From Adiantum capillus-veneris (taxonomy: Eukaryota; Streptophyta; Polypodiopsida; Polypodiales; Pteridaceae), in assembly GCA_014529385.2 (NCBI GenBank), contig CM043954.1:97368247-97432246 (forward strand): DNA of 64,000 nucleotides, read 5' to 3'. Numbering within the stretch: position 1 is the stretch's first letter; each line of letters opens with the position of its first letter. Shown here piece by piece: positions 1 through 13,237 of the stretch. The translations under genes and the position numbers were made by a program. The notes below the pieces were generated by a model. The model worked only from the letters and a program-made list of their open reading frames with translations, was not told where the DNA came from and made no database searches.

Positions 1-295
1 ATAGCATAGAGCAATTACACTGCAAAACAAGACACACGATTAGAGAAAACAACAAGACAAAGTGCTGAAATATTGATGTAAAAACAAATGTATCACCTCC
101 ACACGACCACCAAAACTCTCCACATAACCATATGCTCCATGATGGAGCACTACAATGGGACGATGAACCACCATCTCCTAAGCACGAGAAAATCCCTCCA
201 CCCAGCCAACGGCCTCTCCTGTTATTTTAACTAAATATCAATAATAAATACCACAAATATTACAAATTTTTTGCATGAATATAAACAAGATAGAC

Positions 296-709
296 CTGCC
301 AAATAAACCATGATCAACAGCCATCCAATATCCGCCAATGTCGAGAATGCCAAATGAACGCCAGCACGTACATGATCCTCAGTGCAAATGTCCCAACGAG
401 GTGAAGTAGAGGAGCCTAAGAGGGACCCACCAAATGGAAGATCTAAAAAGATCGAATCTGCAGCCCATGAAACTGATTTCGCGCCGCGGGTATACACGAT
501 GGAGTCAGAGCGTGCCCGCACGAGATGCTGGTGTACAGGGACCCATGCAAGATTACGGATCCCCGCCCTATAGTCTGCAGCAATGGCAATGTATTCCCCA
601 ATAATAGCCATGCATCGAGTATCCATAGAACTAGAGAGACAATGAGATGGAGACTCCATAATATAAACAAAAGAGATACCCCTTCGAGCCACGATCATGC
701 CAGGAGCAA
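296..709 (-). other. DNA-methyltransferase-like exon (exon 10 of the gene at 97-3946)
   Basis: This 414-nt exon is open throughout. It contains ADSIFLDLPFGG, about 15 residues of linker, then WDICTEDHVRAGVHLAF and a strand ending GWLLIMV. The order D-x-P-(F/Y), a Trp-Asp pair, a helix and a hydrophobic strand resembles motif IV and the following segment of N6-adenine/N4-cytosine methyltransferases. Motif IV is normally DPPY/DPPF; Leu in place of the first Pro is again a single C-to-T change, and would probably weaken catalysis. A SAM-binding FxGxG motif was not found in the part seen; it may lie in the missing 3' exons or be absent. Confidence 0.42.
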
Positions 710-2442
710 CTGAGACATTACAAGGAGGTTTAATAAGCCATGCATCAACCACGTGGAAGGAAAGCATTAACAAATGCAATTGTAGTTTACCTGGAGGTGG
801 CTCCACCTCCTCGTCAATGATCTGATCCACAACCCTCTCCTTTTCCTTTTGTGAGTTGCGCATTGCTAAAATAGATAACTTCAAATCAGAGCATTGTAAC
901 TTTTAGATAGGCAAATATGAGCATGATCAAACATACTTGCACGACTCTCTTCTACTATGTCTATTGGAGGAAACTTCATCACAGCATCCTTCGATATCAT
1001 CCCTTGTAGCTCTCTTTCACGTCCAAGAACATGGCCCTTCTCCATATCTATCCACCATGGACAATTATCTATCTCCCAAGGAGTCAATGTGTGCATAGTA
1101 GAGGGATACATGCTGGTGTCTTGGATCGCTAGCTGAGTCCACTGTCTAGCCAGAAAGGGCATGGCAGGCAAGAAACTCTTGGCAACCAAGAACATGAAGA
1201 ATCTACAAAGGTCAATTGGGTGACACGAATGTTACGAAACAATAACAATGAATATTATATATCTAAGTCAGTTAGTGATTCACCTGAAAGCCAAACATTG
1301 TGCTGCCATTCTCAATGTATCCACCTTCTTTAATGCCTACTTATTGATATCCTTAGTCTTCACTCCAAGAGACACCTCTATTGGAAATAGATAGGGCCTC
1401 GCCTCAAATTTAATTTCTTCAAAGTAGAATGCAAGAGTGCAGTCATGCTGCAAAGGCACCACGGCTGGCACATCCAAAAGATCTGACACAATCTGAAATG
1501 CACTCTAAAAAACCCGAGCCAAGAAACCCTCTCTACGAAGCCAGCTACAATCCCAAATAAAAAGAGGAGACAAAGTTAGACTTTTATATAAAGGCATGAT
1601 ATATTTAGTACTTTTAATCTTAGCTATACTTACATGCAAAAGACGTGATCTCCCTTTTTCAGACCATATGCACTCCTTGTAATCTTGTCTGCTTCTAATA
1701 ATGAAACCCAATGAATCTTGTTTTGAAGAGGGGCATCTTGAAGTGCTATTAAGTTTAGCTTCTCCAACGTAGCCCAACTATCAAGACCCCATTTCAAAGA
1801 CAAAACTCTTGCTAGCCAATCCGTCCCAAGATTGGGATCAACAATGTTAAGCAACTGGAAAATTTAATATTGCATATGACAAGTACTTAAGTAACTTTTT
1901 GCACGTTTTTCTCAAGAGAATTCCGTGAATTCATGTTATCTACATACCTTTACAATTCGATCCTGATATTTGTGAGTAATCTCCTCACAAATTCTCTCTT
2001 CTTCTTTCTGATGCTCTTCCGTAGACAAGCTTTGTTTGATAAGAGCAACTCACTTTTCTTTTTCTTTTGTCATTTGAATCTAAAATTAAATATACGTTAA
2101 TAAGCTTTGAAATCATGCATTTAAATGAGAGTAAAACTCATTTAGTTTGACACATACGTCATAGACCAATCTGCCAAGGTACCATCGCGTAAGTGGATAC
2201 CAAGGTTCTATACCTTTGGCATTCTTCTTCCGTACAGCGGCAATGAGTTTTTGATCTCTATTTGGAAAACCCTTTAGATACATTTCATGGTCCGCTGTAC
2301 AAATATGTGTCCTATTGACAATCTCATCACGAAGATGAGTGACAACAAGATCATGAGTGTTCATGCTGCATTGAAAGACCAAAAAACCATTTGATACTCA
2401 CATTCAAGTGCTAGCAAAGATAGAAGAAACATCAACACTTAC

Positions 2443-3299
2443 AAGTTCATTCATTGTAAATTGCTTAGCAAGGCAATCTCTAGCACCTTAGTTGGATCTA
2501 TAATGGTGCATAGGACTCGACAATGTTTCTCCTTTGAAGTGGAGAACTTCTCTTTTATCGCTTCCCTCCAAGCCACGCTGCGATGATTCCCTTCCCAAAC
2601 ATAGAACATGTGATTTGTAAGATCTTGAAACTTTCTTTGTTTTTTTAGCTCGGCTTCAAATTCTTCATTGATTTCATTCCAAAGAGGATCCCATGTAGCC
2701 TTTATCTCATCTAGAACATTCACAAAGTCAAACTTCAAACAACATTCACAGCACATGGACATCAATACAAAAATGAAAAGTGTCAACACATACCATTCAC
2801 AAAACTCTCCTCTCTTTTGCATGTTACCAAAGAGACAATGAATGCTCCTTTCTCTGGCATATAACCTTCTTTTGCAAAGGCCGCCTTCAATCCACTGAGA
2901 TCATCTCTCAAACCTCTCACTCTTGCATATGGAATCAATTTACATAAAGGAATGGAGGGACAATCAAAGAAACTAAAAACACGTTTGATTTCAAGGATGT
3001 CTGCACCTCTATGCATAAAGATATTTTGCTCATCTTCCATCTCAGACGCTGCGGTAACCTCATCCATTATCTCCCATGGAACAATCTGTAAACCATTCAC
3101 CTCGGGGGCTAAAGTATCATCAACTTCGTGTAGAGAACTCTGTCCCATTTCCATGGAAAGAACCTCCTCACCCTGTGTCTCAATTTCCTCTATCATGTCG
3201 GTAGCTGAGACTGAAGATACTTGATCACTAGCATCTACCTGGCCATAAAGAGAAGCATTGTTACTCCTTCCCTTTCGTGATCTTCCACATGGTTTCAGG
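2443..3299 (-). other. ParB-like domain region (exons 2-3 of the gene at 97-3946)
   Basis: Exon 2 ends with a helix-rich stretch containing IPYARVRGLRDDLSGLKAAF and then a Gly-x-x-Pro turn (EGYMPEKG). Exon 3 carries FYVWEGNHRSVAW. In ParB/Srx-fold proteins a first box with a Gly-x-x-x-Pro turn is followed by a strand and the G-(N/E)-(H/R)-R phosphate-binding box, and the same order is seen here. Intron 2 (2793-2711) lies between the boxes. The whole fold was not checked by profile search, so another GNHR-containing family is possible. Confidence 0.5.
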
Positions 3300-4160
3300 C
3301 TGTTTCAACATCAACAAGAAACATGGAGACAATAATTTTACAAAAGAGTCAAATTATATATGGCACCATATTGAAATAAAACACAATAGAAATCTTTAAA
3401 AAATTTGGACAGAGCTCCTTTGTACATAGAGAATTATTTCAAAAAATACTATAGCCCATAATGGCTTCTCACTTGAAAAATTTTGGTGTTTAAAATTATT
3501 TCATAAACATAATTCATGAAGCATAAATTAAGGTCCATAATGTATCCATAGCCACACACCCATCAACCAAGCATTAATTTAAGAGCTTAAACACAATGTA
3601 TCTTTAGCCCAACACAAATCAACTTAATGTATCTTTTTTAAAGATCTTAAACATAATGTATCTTTAGCCCAACACATAATGTATCTTTTTTAAAGATCTT
3701 AAATGTATAGGTTTTTTCTAATTCAGGCTCAATTAAAAGATGTTTTACAAACTACCTAATTAGCCGGGGTCTCAATACATCAAATGCATACAGAACCAGC
3801 TGATATTAAATTGAGCAATATCCCCCTTCAAATCCAAGCTAATATAGAAGGGAAATGTTAAGCTAAGTTCAGGATGCATTGAGCATCATTGAGTACCTTG
3901 TAGGTGGATGACCCCTTCGAGTCAACGTGGAGTTTCGACCAGCCATTGTCAATCCTTGATCTCAATCACACCTCTCAAAGCCCTTTTTAAAGCTGGAAGC
4001 CACAATCTTTTGAAATCGGAATCCACGGACCTGCTAAATGAACTTGCAGAGCTCGCTTTGCTGATGAACGATTTGCTGAACGATTCACTTTGCTGAACGA
4101 TTTGCTGCTATCTGAAACACCACGCGTCGACGCGCGCTCCTACGGCTAGGGAATTCAAAA

Positions 4161-4440
4161 GCTTGAACTGCGCTTGAACTGATTGAACTGCTGAACGATT
4201 TGCTACACTACTGAACGTTGACCTGCCTGAAATTGACCTGCCTGGACCCGACCTGAGCCTGACCTGCCTGAACTGCTGAACGCTGACCTGCTGAACGCTG
4301 ACCTGAACCCAACCTGAACTGCTGAACGCTGACCCGTTGACCTTCTGAACTGCTGAACTGCTGATTTGTTGAGCTGCTAAACGCTGACCTGAACCCGACC
4401 TGAGCTGCGCCGCCTAAGCTGCTGAGCTGATGATTTTTTG
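4161..4440. repeat. Degenerate minisatellite of CTGAACG / TGACCTG words
   Basis: Short words such as CTGCTGAACGCTGACCTG, GACCTGCCTGAA and TTGAACTGC recur about every 12-20 bases over 280 bases, with small changes between copies. The pattern looks like a decayed 14-20-bp tandem array. The sequence is GC-rich compared with both sides. Confidence 0.7.
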
Positions 4441-4660
4441 AACTACGTTGGACGTGTGTTATGCTCGTTCGATATGCCTGAACTACCGCGTGCCGGTACG
4501 CGCTCCTACGGGCAGATTATGTATGGCTCCTTGCACGCACGTGCAACAGAGCAAAAGCACGCACTCACGCAGAAGCGAAAGCCTCCACGCACGCGCGTAA
4601 TAGAGAAACCTCCGAGAGAGGGCGTTACACAGAGACAGGGCTCGTAAAAAACTTTTTTCC

Positions 4661-4790
4661 AAAACTTGGCAAACCTTCATAAGTGGACCAAGAGAGGTAA
4701 ATTGAGAAGGTTTTTACACCGAGGTTTTTACATCAAATTACACCAAAAACTTGGCAAACCTTCATATGTGGACCAACAGAGGTAAATTGA
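4661..4790. repeat. Pair of 45-bp direct repeats, 85 bp period
   Basis: The stretches 4661-4705 and 4746-4790 differ at only two bases over 45 positions (both begin AAAACTTGGCAAACCTTCAT). The 40 bases between are A/T-rich. It could be a local tandem duplication or subterminal repeats of the adjacent Mutator-like element; no matching inverted copy was found past 8405. Confidence 0.75.
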
Positions 4791-5213
4791 CAAAGTTTGA
4801 AGGTTTTATCACCTTCAAATATAAAATTTAAATGTAAATTTCAAAATTTGTAGGTTTGGATTACACTAAACCTAGCTTTTTTTCGAGCAATGCGTAACAC
4901 AGGCCCAATTGTAAAAATTTTAAAAGATTTTGGACATAAGTCAAGCTACTGAGAGGACCAATTTACTAGATTTTATAGATTTTTACTGATTGACAAAACT
5001 TTAAAGAATTTTCTAGATTTTGAATCGGATTTGCTTCACATTTCGGTGATCATCTTTTATGAATGCAAGCCGTCAGCACCGATTTTTGGAGAATGACGCC
5101 CGAAATAACGACTACCATCTGTACCTGATGTTATTTTTCAGTCTAGACTCTACACTCACTTTACATTTGGAACTTAATTAGTAACCTTAACTTCTCTCAG
5201 ACTATTGCTTCCA

Positions 5214-8200
5214 ATGTCTAGACACATTACAGTATTCGGGCCACAAGTTGGTCAAAAGCTTGTCCTTATTTTTGAAGGCAACACATATGCGCCTTCTGAC
5301 TCTTCTGTGAAACAGCATTTTGAGTTAGCTAATGCGTTTACTTTACATCCACTTACACAAAGTGGAGGATAGGTAAAAATGGAAGTTACTGAGTCTATTA
5401 GTGGTGAAGAGGTCTTCCTTCTGAATCATGATGTCTGTCAGTTCTTCAAGGTTTGCTTGTCAGTTCCTGAACTTGACAATGGAATTAAGGCTCCTCCAGT
5501 AATTGTCGATTTAGAATCAGATGCCGAGTCACGTGGCTTCTCTAGCGTACTTGATATTATACGCTCAATGCCTTTGCATAGCAACTTGTACTTGGACCTG
5601 AAACAAGCTAAAGGTATCATTCAAGTTCAAAAGCTTCCTGTGTTTTATGATGGATATGTTGCATTTGAGTTGCCCTCTCTAGGTCACACTAATGGAATAA
5701 TTGGGATGGAACAGAGACATTATAGCCACATGTGGACTGAATATGTCACATGTAGCAGTGATACCTTTCCAGGGGTCGTTAGGTTCAATCGATGCTCGGG
5801 TCACTTATGTTGTGTCAACATTGATTGTCCATATTACTCGAGGACAGGACTCTACAATGAGGTTCATTGGCGAGGCCGGCTTTCAAAGTCATCTCCAAAA
5901 GGCATGCTGACACCTGAATATGGCACCTTGATATGCAATCATTGCTCTGAAATTCCAGAGTGTGTGGCAACCTGTCCTGCAGTTATTTATTATTGTATGC
6001 CAAGGGAGAAACAAAAGTGGACCCGTTGTGTGCTGCATCTAGGTGAGCATCAACATCCTTGTGCGGAAGGGAGGTCAAGAGTAAATGAGAAAAAAGTAGA
6101 ATCAGTGCTTCAAGATCGTGCTGCTCAAGAACCATTCACTACAGCCAAACAGCTCAAGCGCATGACTGCTCAGGATATGATCATGGGAAAGCTTGTAATG
6201 GAAAATGCAGACAACACCGAATATATTGAAGATTGTGAGTTTGTTGAATTTCTCGACACAATCACACCTTTTTCAAGTAGATGAAGGATTGAACGAAGCT
6301 TGGAATGCGCCAAAAGATCAAAAAATATAAGCTCAAAAGGCTTAGAAGCAGTGCTTGACTTGAAGAGTAAGAGTAGGTATCCATATATACATGATGTTCT
6401 CTTCCCTGGTCAACTTGGAAATGCCAAGCAACCACATGTGTTCAAGATGTCAATAATTGGGCCCAGAAGTGGATTTGATATGGTTAATCGAATGCGTCCG
6501 AGTGGAAATCTTGAGCAGATGTGGATACACTTTGATCATGTGCATCGTGTGCATGGCTGGCCCACAATGTCTGCACATGTTTATGATCCGTTTGTGCGTG
6601 AACTTATGACAATCGCAACATGTGAGTTTACTGTGGAGAATAAGTTTGCACAGATAGAGTTTTGGAAGATGCTCAATAAGGTGGTTCAAGATGAAGGATT
6701 TGATAAGCCTCGGTTCAAAGGTTTCATGTTTGATGAGGCTAATGCAAATTGGATAACAATCATAACAGTTTACTTTGGGGGTCCCAACAAGGTTGTACCA
6801 TCTAAGGAAAGGTCTTGCGTGTTTCATTGGGAACAATTCATGATCCAGCATACTACTAAGTGTATCAAACCTTCCTCACAAGAGGAGCACAAAATTAAAT
6901 GCTTAAAATGGCGAAATGCACTATCAGAGAATCAAGCAGATATTTGCAAAGGAGAGCTTCATCGCATTTTCAGAGCAGGACATGTTGTTGATGGTGAAGT
7001 TTCATGTTTGGAGACATGGTTGGCTTGGTGGGATATTAGAGTTTCACATTGGGGAGGAAGATTTGTTCTGCAAGATGAGTCTGGCATTTTTGTGCCAAAC
7101 ACTAACTTGTCTGAGAGTAAACATGCTAGCATGCGGGCATGCTTTGGTTTCAAAGAGAAAATTAGTTTATATGAAGCCGCAGGGGCAGATATGGAAATGG
7201 TTGTCCTACAAAGTGTTAAGTACAATACATACCTTAAAGGTGCAAAGACATGTAGTGGTCCCGGAATACAAGACCTTGCACAAAGATTTTTAAATCATTC
7301 ATCCACTACCTCTGCTGCAAAGAAGTTGGTCGATCTTACACACTACTCAATGGACGAAATGGGTTTGCAAAGTCCAGAGATGAATAGGTCAAATATAAGG
7401 GAGAAGAGTGTAAAGAAAAAGAGACCAATCTTTGTGGATGCTGGTGTTGTGCTAGAGGATGATAGCCACAGGCCCGAGTATGTCACAATCACTGAACCCA
7501 TTGGTAGAACAAAGTATGCACGTGCACATGGGGAAACAAAGTATTGGCCTAAGGTGACTGTTGCAAAAATGATATGGGCAATTAGGAGAGCTGAACCTGG
7601 ACGTAAAATAACATGTTTTGGAATTTTGCAATATCAAACAGATAGATGTCGACGATTCATTAATCAAGGCTCGCCTAATATTAATTCTAGGGTAGCTGCA
7701 CCGTGCTTTTGGAGTCGAAGAAAATATCCCTCGTCAGGATCAAAGCTTGGGGGGATTGTTGAAGGTTATGTATGGTTCTGCAATGCTAGTAACATGCACA
7801 CATGGAAGATTCATGACATGGTGGTGGGGCCACCCAGACCTGCACCAGGGGTTTGGAGGGTCGCAGAGGGTACAAATCTACTACCACATGAGGCAGAACG
7901 GCTCCAAGCAAATGGATTTATACTTCAACAACAACATGGGGTAGAATGTGCAACTGTGAATGGGGGCATTCGAGCAGCAAATAGAGTTACAAGTGCCTTT
8001 CGGCCCAAATACAGTGATGGCAAGGTTATTAAATGGCGCTCAAAGCTGACAAAAGAATTTCAGACCAGAATTGATATTGGAAAATGCATGGCAACAACAT
8101 TAGTTAAAGAGGTTATTGTTGTGTGCAATGAAACACATGTTTTCTACATTAGCACAGAGGGGTCAAGGGCAAAGGGAGTTTCATACTCTGTGACATTGTC

Positions 8201-8405
8201 TGATTTTCCAAGATGTACATGTGAGGACTTCCAAAAGAGTGAGTCCAAGAGGTTGACATATGTGCCATGCAAGCATATTTACTATGTGTTTCTCCCAATT
8301 TTGGGTTTGGACTCTCATGCCCATGAGTTCATGCACCAAGCAGCCCTAACGAAGGTGGAGCTGTTTCAAGCTTTGGGAGGATTGTGGCCAAATGTGCAAC
8401 AATAG
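5214..8405 (+). pseudogene. Mutator-like (MULE) transposase with WRKY/FLYWCH-like and SWIM zinc fingers, two in-frame stops
   Basis: One frame runs from ATG 5214 to 8405 (about 1,063 residues), interrupted only by TAG 5370-5372 and TGA 6282-6284; both are one C-to-T change from Gln/Arg. The N-terminal 55 residues are extra to the longest open segment and look like a small ubiquitin/PB1-like lead. A Cys/His-rich region (HLCCVNIDCPYY, then VIYYCM and LHLGEHQHP) resembles the WRKY-GCM1/FLYWCH DNA-binding fingers of MULEs. The core has VYDPFVRELMTIATCEF, FMFDEANANW, CVFHW and NLSESKH, which I read as the DDE catalytic region with its C-x-x-H motif. A SWIM finger follows (CTCEDF ... VPCKHIYYVF). 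MULE transposases bind element ends and move the DNA by cut and paste. Terminal inverted repeats were not found. Confidence 0.82.
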
Positions 8406-8458
8406 TTAAAGTGCCTCTAGATGTAAAGGCTTTGTGTGGTATGTAGTTTGAAATGCAG

Positions 8459-8577
8459 CGGTGTTTTGTCTACTTATGATAAGCCCTAGTTTGTGAGAGA
8501 TCAGCCCTATGATAAGCCCTAGCGGTATTTTGTCTACTTATGATAAGCCCTAGTTTGTGAGAGATCAGCACAAGTTT
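8459..8577. repeat. Partial tandem duplication downstream of the MULE gene
   Basis: The phrase TTTTGTCTACTTATGATAAG with its continuation CCCTAGTTTGTGAGAGATCA occurs twice in a row (near 8463 and 8528), with a short extra GATAAGCCCTAGCGG between. It lies just after the transposase stop, so probably in its 3' untranslated region. Confidence 0.75.
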
Positions 8578-11500
8578 TGAGAGTGCATTCTATTAATAGT
8601 TTCTTGTAAATTTCATATGTGTTTGAAAAAAAATGAACACTATGTTGTTTTAAACAATGTAAGATGCAACGGGTTTGCTACAGAATCTTATTGAAGATTG
8701 GGGTTATATTCTTCATTCAATTTCTTTTGTCAGTTTTTTGGTGGCTAGGTTGAAGTGCCTCTCTTAAATTTTCCATCTACGTTTGCGAACAAATTAACAT
8801 TATGGATCTTTTGTTATAAACAAAGTAAGATACAGCAAGTTCGCTTATCTAACCCATCTTGCTCGGTTTTTTGTTTGCTCAGAAGTACTTGCTTGGGGAT
8901 GGGGATTCCTCGGTCACTACAAGTCTCCAAAGTTGATGGACTAGTTCATTTTTTGTCAAAACAACAATTTCTTACTGTTGATTGCATATAAATAAGAGTG
9001 GGGACTTTTGTAGTACATGAGATAAAATGCCCTGTTAACTTTAATGGGTTGGTGATCAAAACATATGGTTGCTTTTACCTCACTAATGTTTTTTGGGCAA
9101 AAAAAATAAGTACAAAAAAGTTGAACTTTTGCCATTCTGCAGACCTATCATCAAAGTTTTTATAGTCACGCTCAATAGAGATACTATATACATGTTTTCT
9201 TAGTTCACTTTGGGCCTTTGGATTCAAAAGGAGCCATGGAGCATGTCAAAAGGATAATGGATCTCTTACTAAGTGGAACCTTAGCATTATAACCTCTAGA
9301 AACCCATAGAAACTACTCAATATCTAACCAAGTTTGTAGTTTATGACTAGATATGGTTACTACCTACAAAATACACACAATTGGCCTACTAAACTAGCAA
9401 TATTGAGAAAGTTATACTTGCTACTCTAAAATGTCTTGTATTCTTGAGCAATCAAAAAACTCAACCATCATCATATACTATGCTATATAGCGTATTAGGT
9501 CCCCAAAAACTCAAGGAAGATTAGATTTATGTTATACATTACACTTACACAATCAAAATTGAATTTGGATATCAAGAAAGCCACCAAAAAAATCATAAAA
9601 GTGCTAATTTTGGCCAAAAACAGGATTATGCAATTCTTGTAAGTTGGTCATAACTTTCAATTTTAACACTTAGCTCTCCCTACAAGCATCAAAACATGTT
9701 GAGGACTATGAAGGCTTATCCTCTAGCAATCTAAACCTCACAAACGTGAAGTTTAGAGTGGTATAGCTGCAAAAAAAATGAAAAAAAGCCAAAAACAGGA
9801 CCCGTTTTTTCACACAGTTTAGGTTCAAAAATGTTGTACAAGAGTAAGGTTAATGGTGAAATCGATACTCCAAAATAAATGTCAACTTTTTTTCAGCTCA
9901 TAAGGCAACTTTGTGGATATATAGCACCTATAAATTCATTTTGATACTCTTCAAATAAATTAAGCAAAATGGTCACTTAACAGGACACAAAAGTGTCCAA
10001 GGACATAAAAGTGTCATGTTACGATTATAGTATTAATGATGGTGGAGCAAGATGAGCTGTCTGTGGAGCAAGTAATGTTGGTGAGGGATGAGGAGACTTG
10101 TGACGCGGCGAGTCTCATATCTCTTTTTGCTTGGCTGATCATGAATGATCTAGTAGGCTAGGGGATGGGCAAATTCTGTTAGGAGTTTTCTGGAAGAAGT
10201 GATTTTGAATATGTGCATACACATGCATGGTGCATCAAAGAAAGAATTGTCCATTTTCCAGAGCCAGGTGGTTACGTGGGGCCCACATGTGTACAGGTAG
10301 GACATCATGTACATAGTGCATCAATTTTCACTATCACCAGTACCAACGTGTTTTTTCTATAATAATGAGGAGTTGTTAATGCGTAAAAATTCTTGAGTAA
10401 GCTATCTGCAAGTCGACGCATGAGGTAAGCAGGTGCATCAGATGGCATCAAGAGGTCGAATGGGGTCAATATTTGCACGTGGATAAGTACGAACACAAGG
10501 TGGGTGTTTTCTTGTGATTATTTTGCAAAAAGGTCATCATGAGAACTATATCTTGGGGCCACTTCACATGGTTGTGGGATGCATTATTGGAAAAAGTTGA
10601 GTGCCAGATGTGCGGATGGAGGCAACAGGGTGACAACTATGCACTGCGAGGCTACGTTTTGGGTCCGTTTGAGGTCAACTAAAAGACCAATGGTGCCTAA
10701 GTAATAAATGTAAGTGTGGGAACTGAAAAACTTGAGAGAAGACTAGAAAAAACGTGGAGAGAGGAGGAAGAACACCTGCTACTAAGTTTTTGCTGTTTTT
10801 GGAGCCTGTTTTGGCCATAAACTACTTATCGGAGGTCCGATTTGAGCACTTTGACATTGTAGACTAGGGTTTTGGGCCGTTCCGGACATGATGGCGCTGT
10901 CCATTTTTCCAAATTACTCACTAGTTTTCTGTTGTTTTGGATGTGTAAGTTCTCTTGTGAGCGAAGTTTCTGCTCCAATTTGTGATTGTATCTGGCATAT
11001 TTCATCCATAATGTGTGAGCTATTTGCCCCATTGGTGTTGGCCCAAGCTCACAATTGTATCTAAATTCTCCTCTTTTTAGCTAAGTTTTTTGGGTGTGTA
11101 TGTGTGTGTGTGTCTCTCTGTGTGGAGTGGGCAAATGGATAGTCTCTCGCCTCTCACTCCATCGGTGTGTTTCCTGTCTCGGCTAGGTGGGTTGTGTAAG
11201 CTGAGTGGTGCCCCATAGTGTGTGTGTGTATATCATCCCAAGAGTGTGTGTTGGTTGATTATAAAGGAATTGTGTGTGTTTCCATCCCGCTCATAGTATC
11301 TATAAAACGGATTTTATCTCAAAAATAAACACATAGATTACTACTCTCTCTCTCTCATCTTGCCATTGACTTTCCCTGTCATCAATTCATTGCTCACTAT
11401 ATCAATGCACTTTAGTACTCTTACAAGGACTCTTAATGGATAAGGTATCATATATCATAGGCAATGAGATTGTGTGTGTGTGTGTGTGTGTGTGTCGTTA

Positions 11501-12217
11501 TACATGCACACCCCACCAAAAAGAAATCTTGGAAGGAGGAAACATAATGGCGGAATAAATCACACCTTGCAAGTTCTTTTTTTTAAAAGACCATATAATT
11601 GTTTTAAATTCACCTTTTTGCAATTAATGCCCATTGCAAGAAGAGCTCAATGTAGACCTCCAATAGCGAGAACTACATAGAATTCAAAGATGCTATGTCA
11701 TATTTATGTACACAATAGTGAGAACTACATAAAGTTCAAACATGATATGTCATATTCACTGACTACATAATAAGTTTCTTGATTATTTGACAAATATGTT
11801 GCTAAATATGGATTGTTGACATGAAAAGGCACACGGCTTGAGCATGTTTTTTTTTGCCAAACTCACAACAGTGAGTGGAGATATATATTAACCACACAAA
11901 TAAAATACAAAACTACCCTACTAAAACCAAGCCATAGATACCACAGCGCATCCACAAGTGTAGCCAACCACCAAAACATCATATTGAGATTTTATAGGGA
12001 GACCTATCCCAGTTACATACACATCCCAAAAATGGCAAAAACAAAATAAAATCGACGGTTTCCACCAACTAGACAGTCCCAGCCACTGAATTGTCCAAGG
12101 CCCAACAATAAACACATACCAATAAACATAAAAACAAAATACTTGTAGAGAACCTGCAAAGAGGTACATCATTACCACCATTCCCCTTCTCCATGACCCA
12201 TGACCTCTGATGCCATA
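8578..12217. other. Long non-coding stretch, no gene recognised
   Basis: ORFs here are short, unpaired and without recognisable motifs. The sequence is A/T-rich, with scattered (GT)n tracts (near 11096 and 11470), a short CT run near 11344 and a partial copy of the 12.2-kb tandem unit near 11822-11850 (AAAAGGCACACGGCTTGAGC). Nothing supports an exon model. It could include decayed LTR sequence. Confidence 0.6.
11470..11495. repeat. (TG)n microsatellite
   Basis: Thirteen uninterrupted TG units. Confidence 0.95.
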
Positions 12218-12690
<473 letters not shown>

Positions 12691-13237
12691 CCTTGAGAAT
12701 CCACACCAAAGGACACTAACATCTCACTAGATGATGTTCTTTTCTCATGATAATTTTTTTCCTCTTAGTAAATAGGATTCTTCTTAAGTATTATTTAATA
12801 AAATAAATTTATATTCTCAAAGGTGTCCTTATTTTAAACCCTTTAAGAGAATTTTTCGACCCCTCAAGTTTTTATTATGGTTATTGGATTGCTATAGACA
12901 TGAGTTTTGACAAGCAAAGTAGTGGTACCAAATTTTGGCACTTTTAATGGTATAATTGGAGGGTAAAAGGGAGGGAATAAAGCCCATTTTTAAAATCCAT
13001 TGAAATATATTTGGAAATAACCATGAAAATTCACTCTATGGTGCGATTATTACATAGAGAGTTCAGTAAGCAATGCATCCAAGCCATTGGGCTCATTCCA
13101 TTAATGTGACTGCCCCTTTGTCATGCTCAAACAAACTCAACTAAATACCCCTCCTTCTTTCCATGTCTACTCTTATTTCCCTTTTCACATATCTTTTTAT
13201 CATGCATTCTATGTAGAATTGTTATTGCCTAACACTA

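Larger units (their letters stand above)
97..3946 (-). pseudogene. ParB-like / DNA-methyltransferase-like protein, eleven exons, broken by five stops, 3' end outside window
   Basis: I built the model from GT-AG sites: exons 3946-3897, 3299-2794, 2710-2443, 2365-2158, 2079-1948, 1854-1634, 1544-1284, 1202-937, 865-791, 709-296 and 218-97. Phase agrees at all ten junctions, which is strong evidence for a real gene. It encodes about 841 residues and continues beyond the window (a GT donor follows 97). The first exon starts MAGRNSTLTRRG; exon 2 opens with a basic GRSRKGR stretch and then acidic sequence. A GNHR motif near residue 226 suggests a ParB/sulfiredoxin-fold domain, and a DLPF motif near residue 752 a methyltransferase motif IV. 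Five in-frame stops (2453-2451 TGA, 2052-2050 TGA, 1507-1505 TAG, 1339-1337 TAG, 180-178 TAG) are each one C-to-T change from Arg or Gln codons, with no frameshift. ParB-methylase fusions are known from phages and bacteria. The domain assignment is inference from short motifs; the gene structure is firmer. Confidence 0.68.
3947..5213. other. Intergenic region between two divergent genes
   Basis: No convincing ORF. It separates the ParB-like gene (minus, start 3946) from the MULE transposase (plus, start 5214), so the two are divergent with about 1.27 kb between them. It holds the CTGAACG minisatellite and a pair of 45-bp direct repeats listed separately. No TATA box or MULE terminal inverted repeat could be identified with confidence. 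Confidence 0.6.

Noticed and set aside
97-3946. Organellar origin, with stops repaired by U-to-C editing as in fern and hornwort organelles
   Set aside because: Short GT-AG introns and the surrounding LTR elements indicate nuclear DNA; deamination of methylated cytosine is the simpler explanation. Kept only as an alternative in a finding.
4438-4647. Arg-rich 69-codon ORF beside the minisatellite
   Set aside because: It overlaps an ORF on the other strand, has no motif and no splice context.
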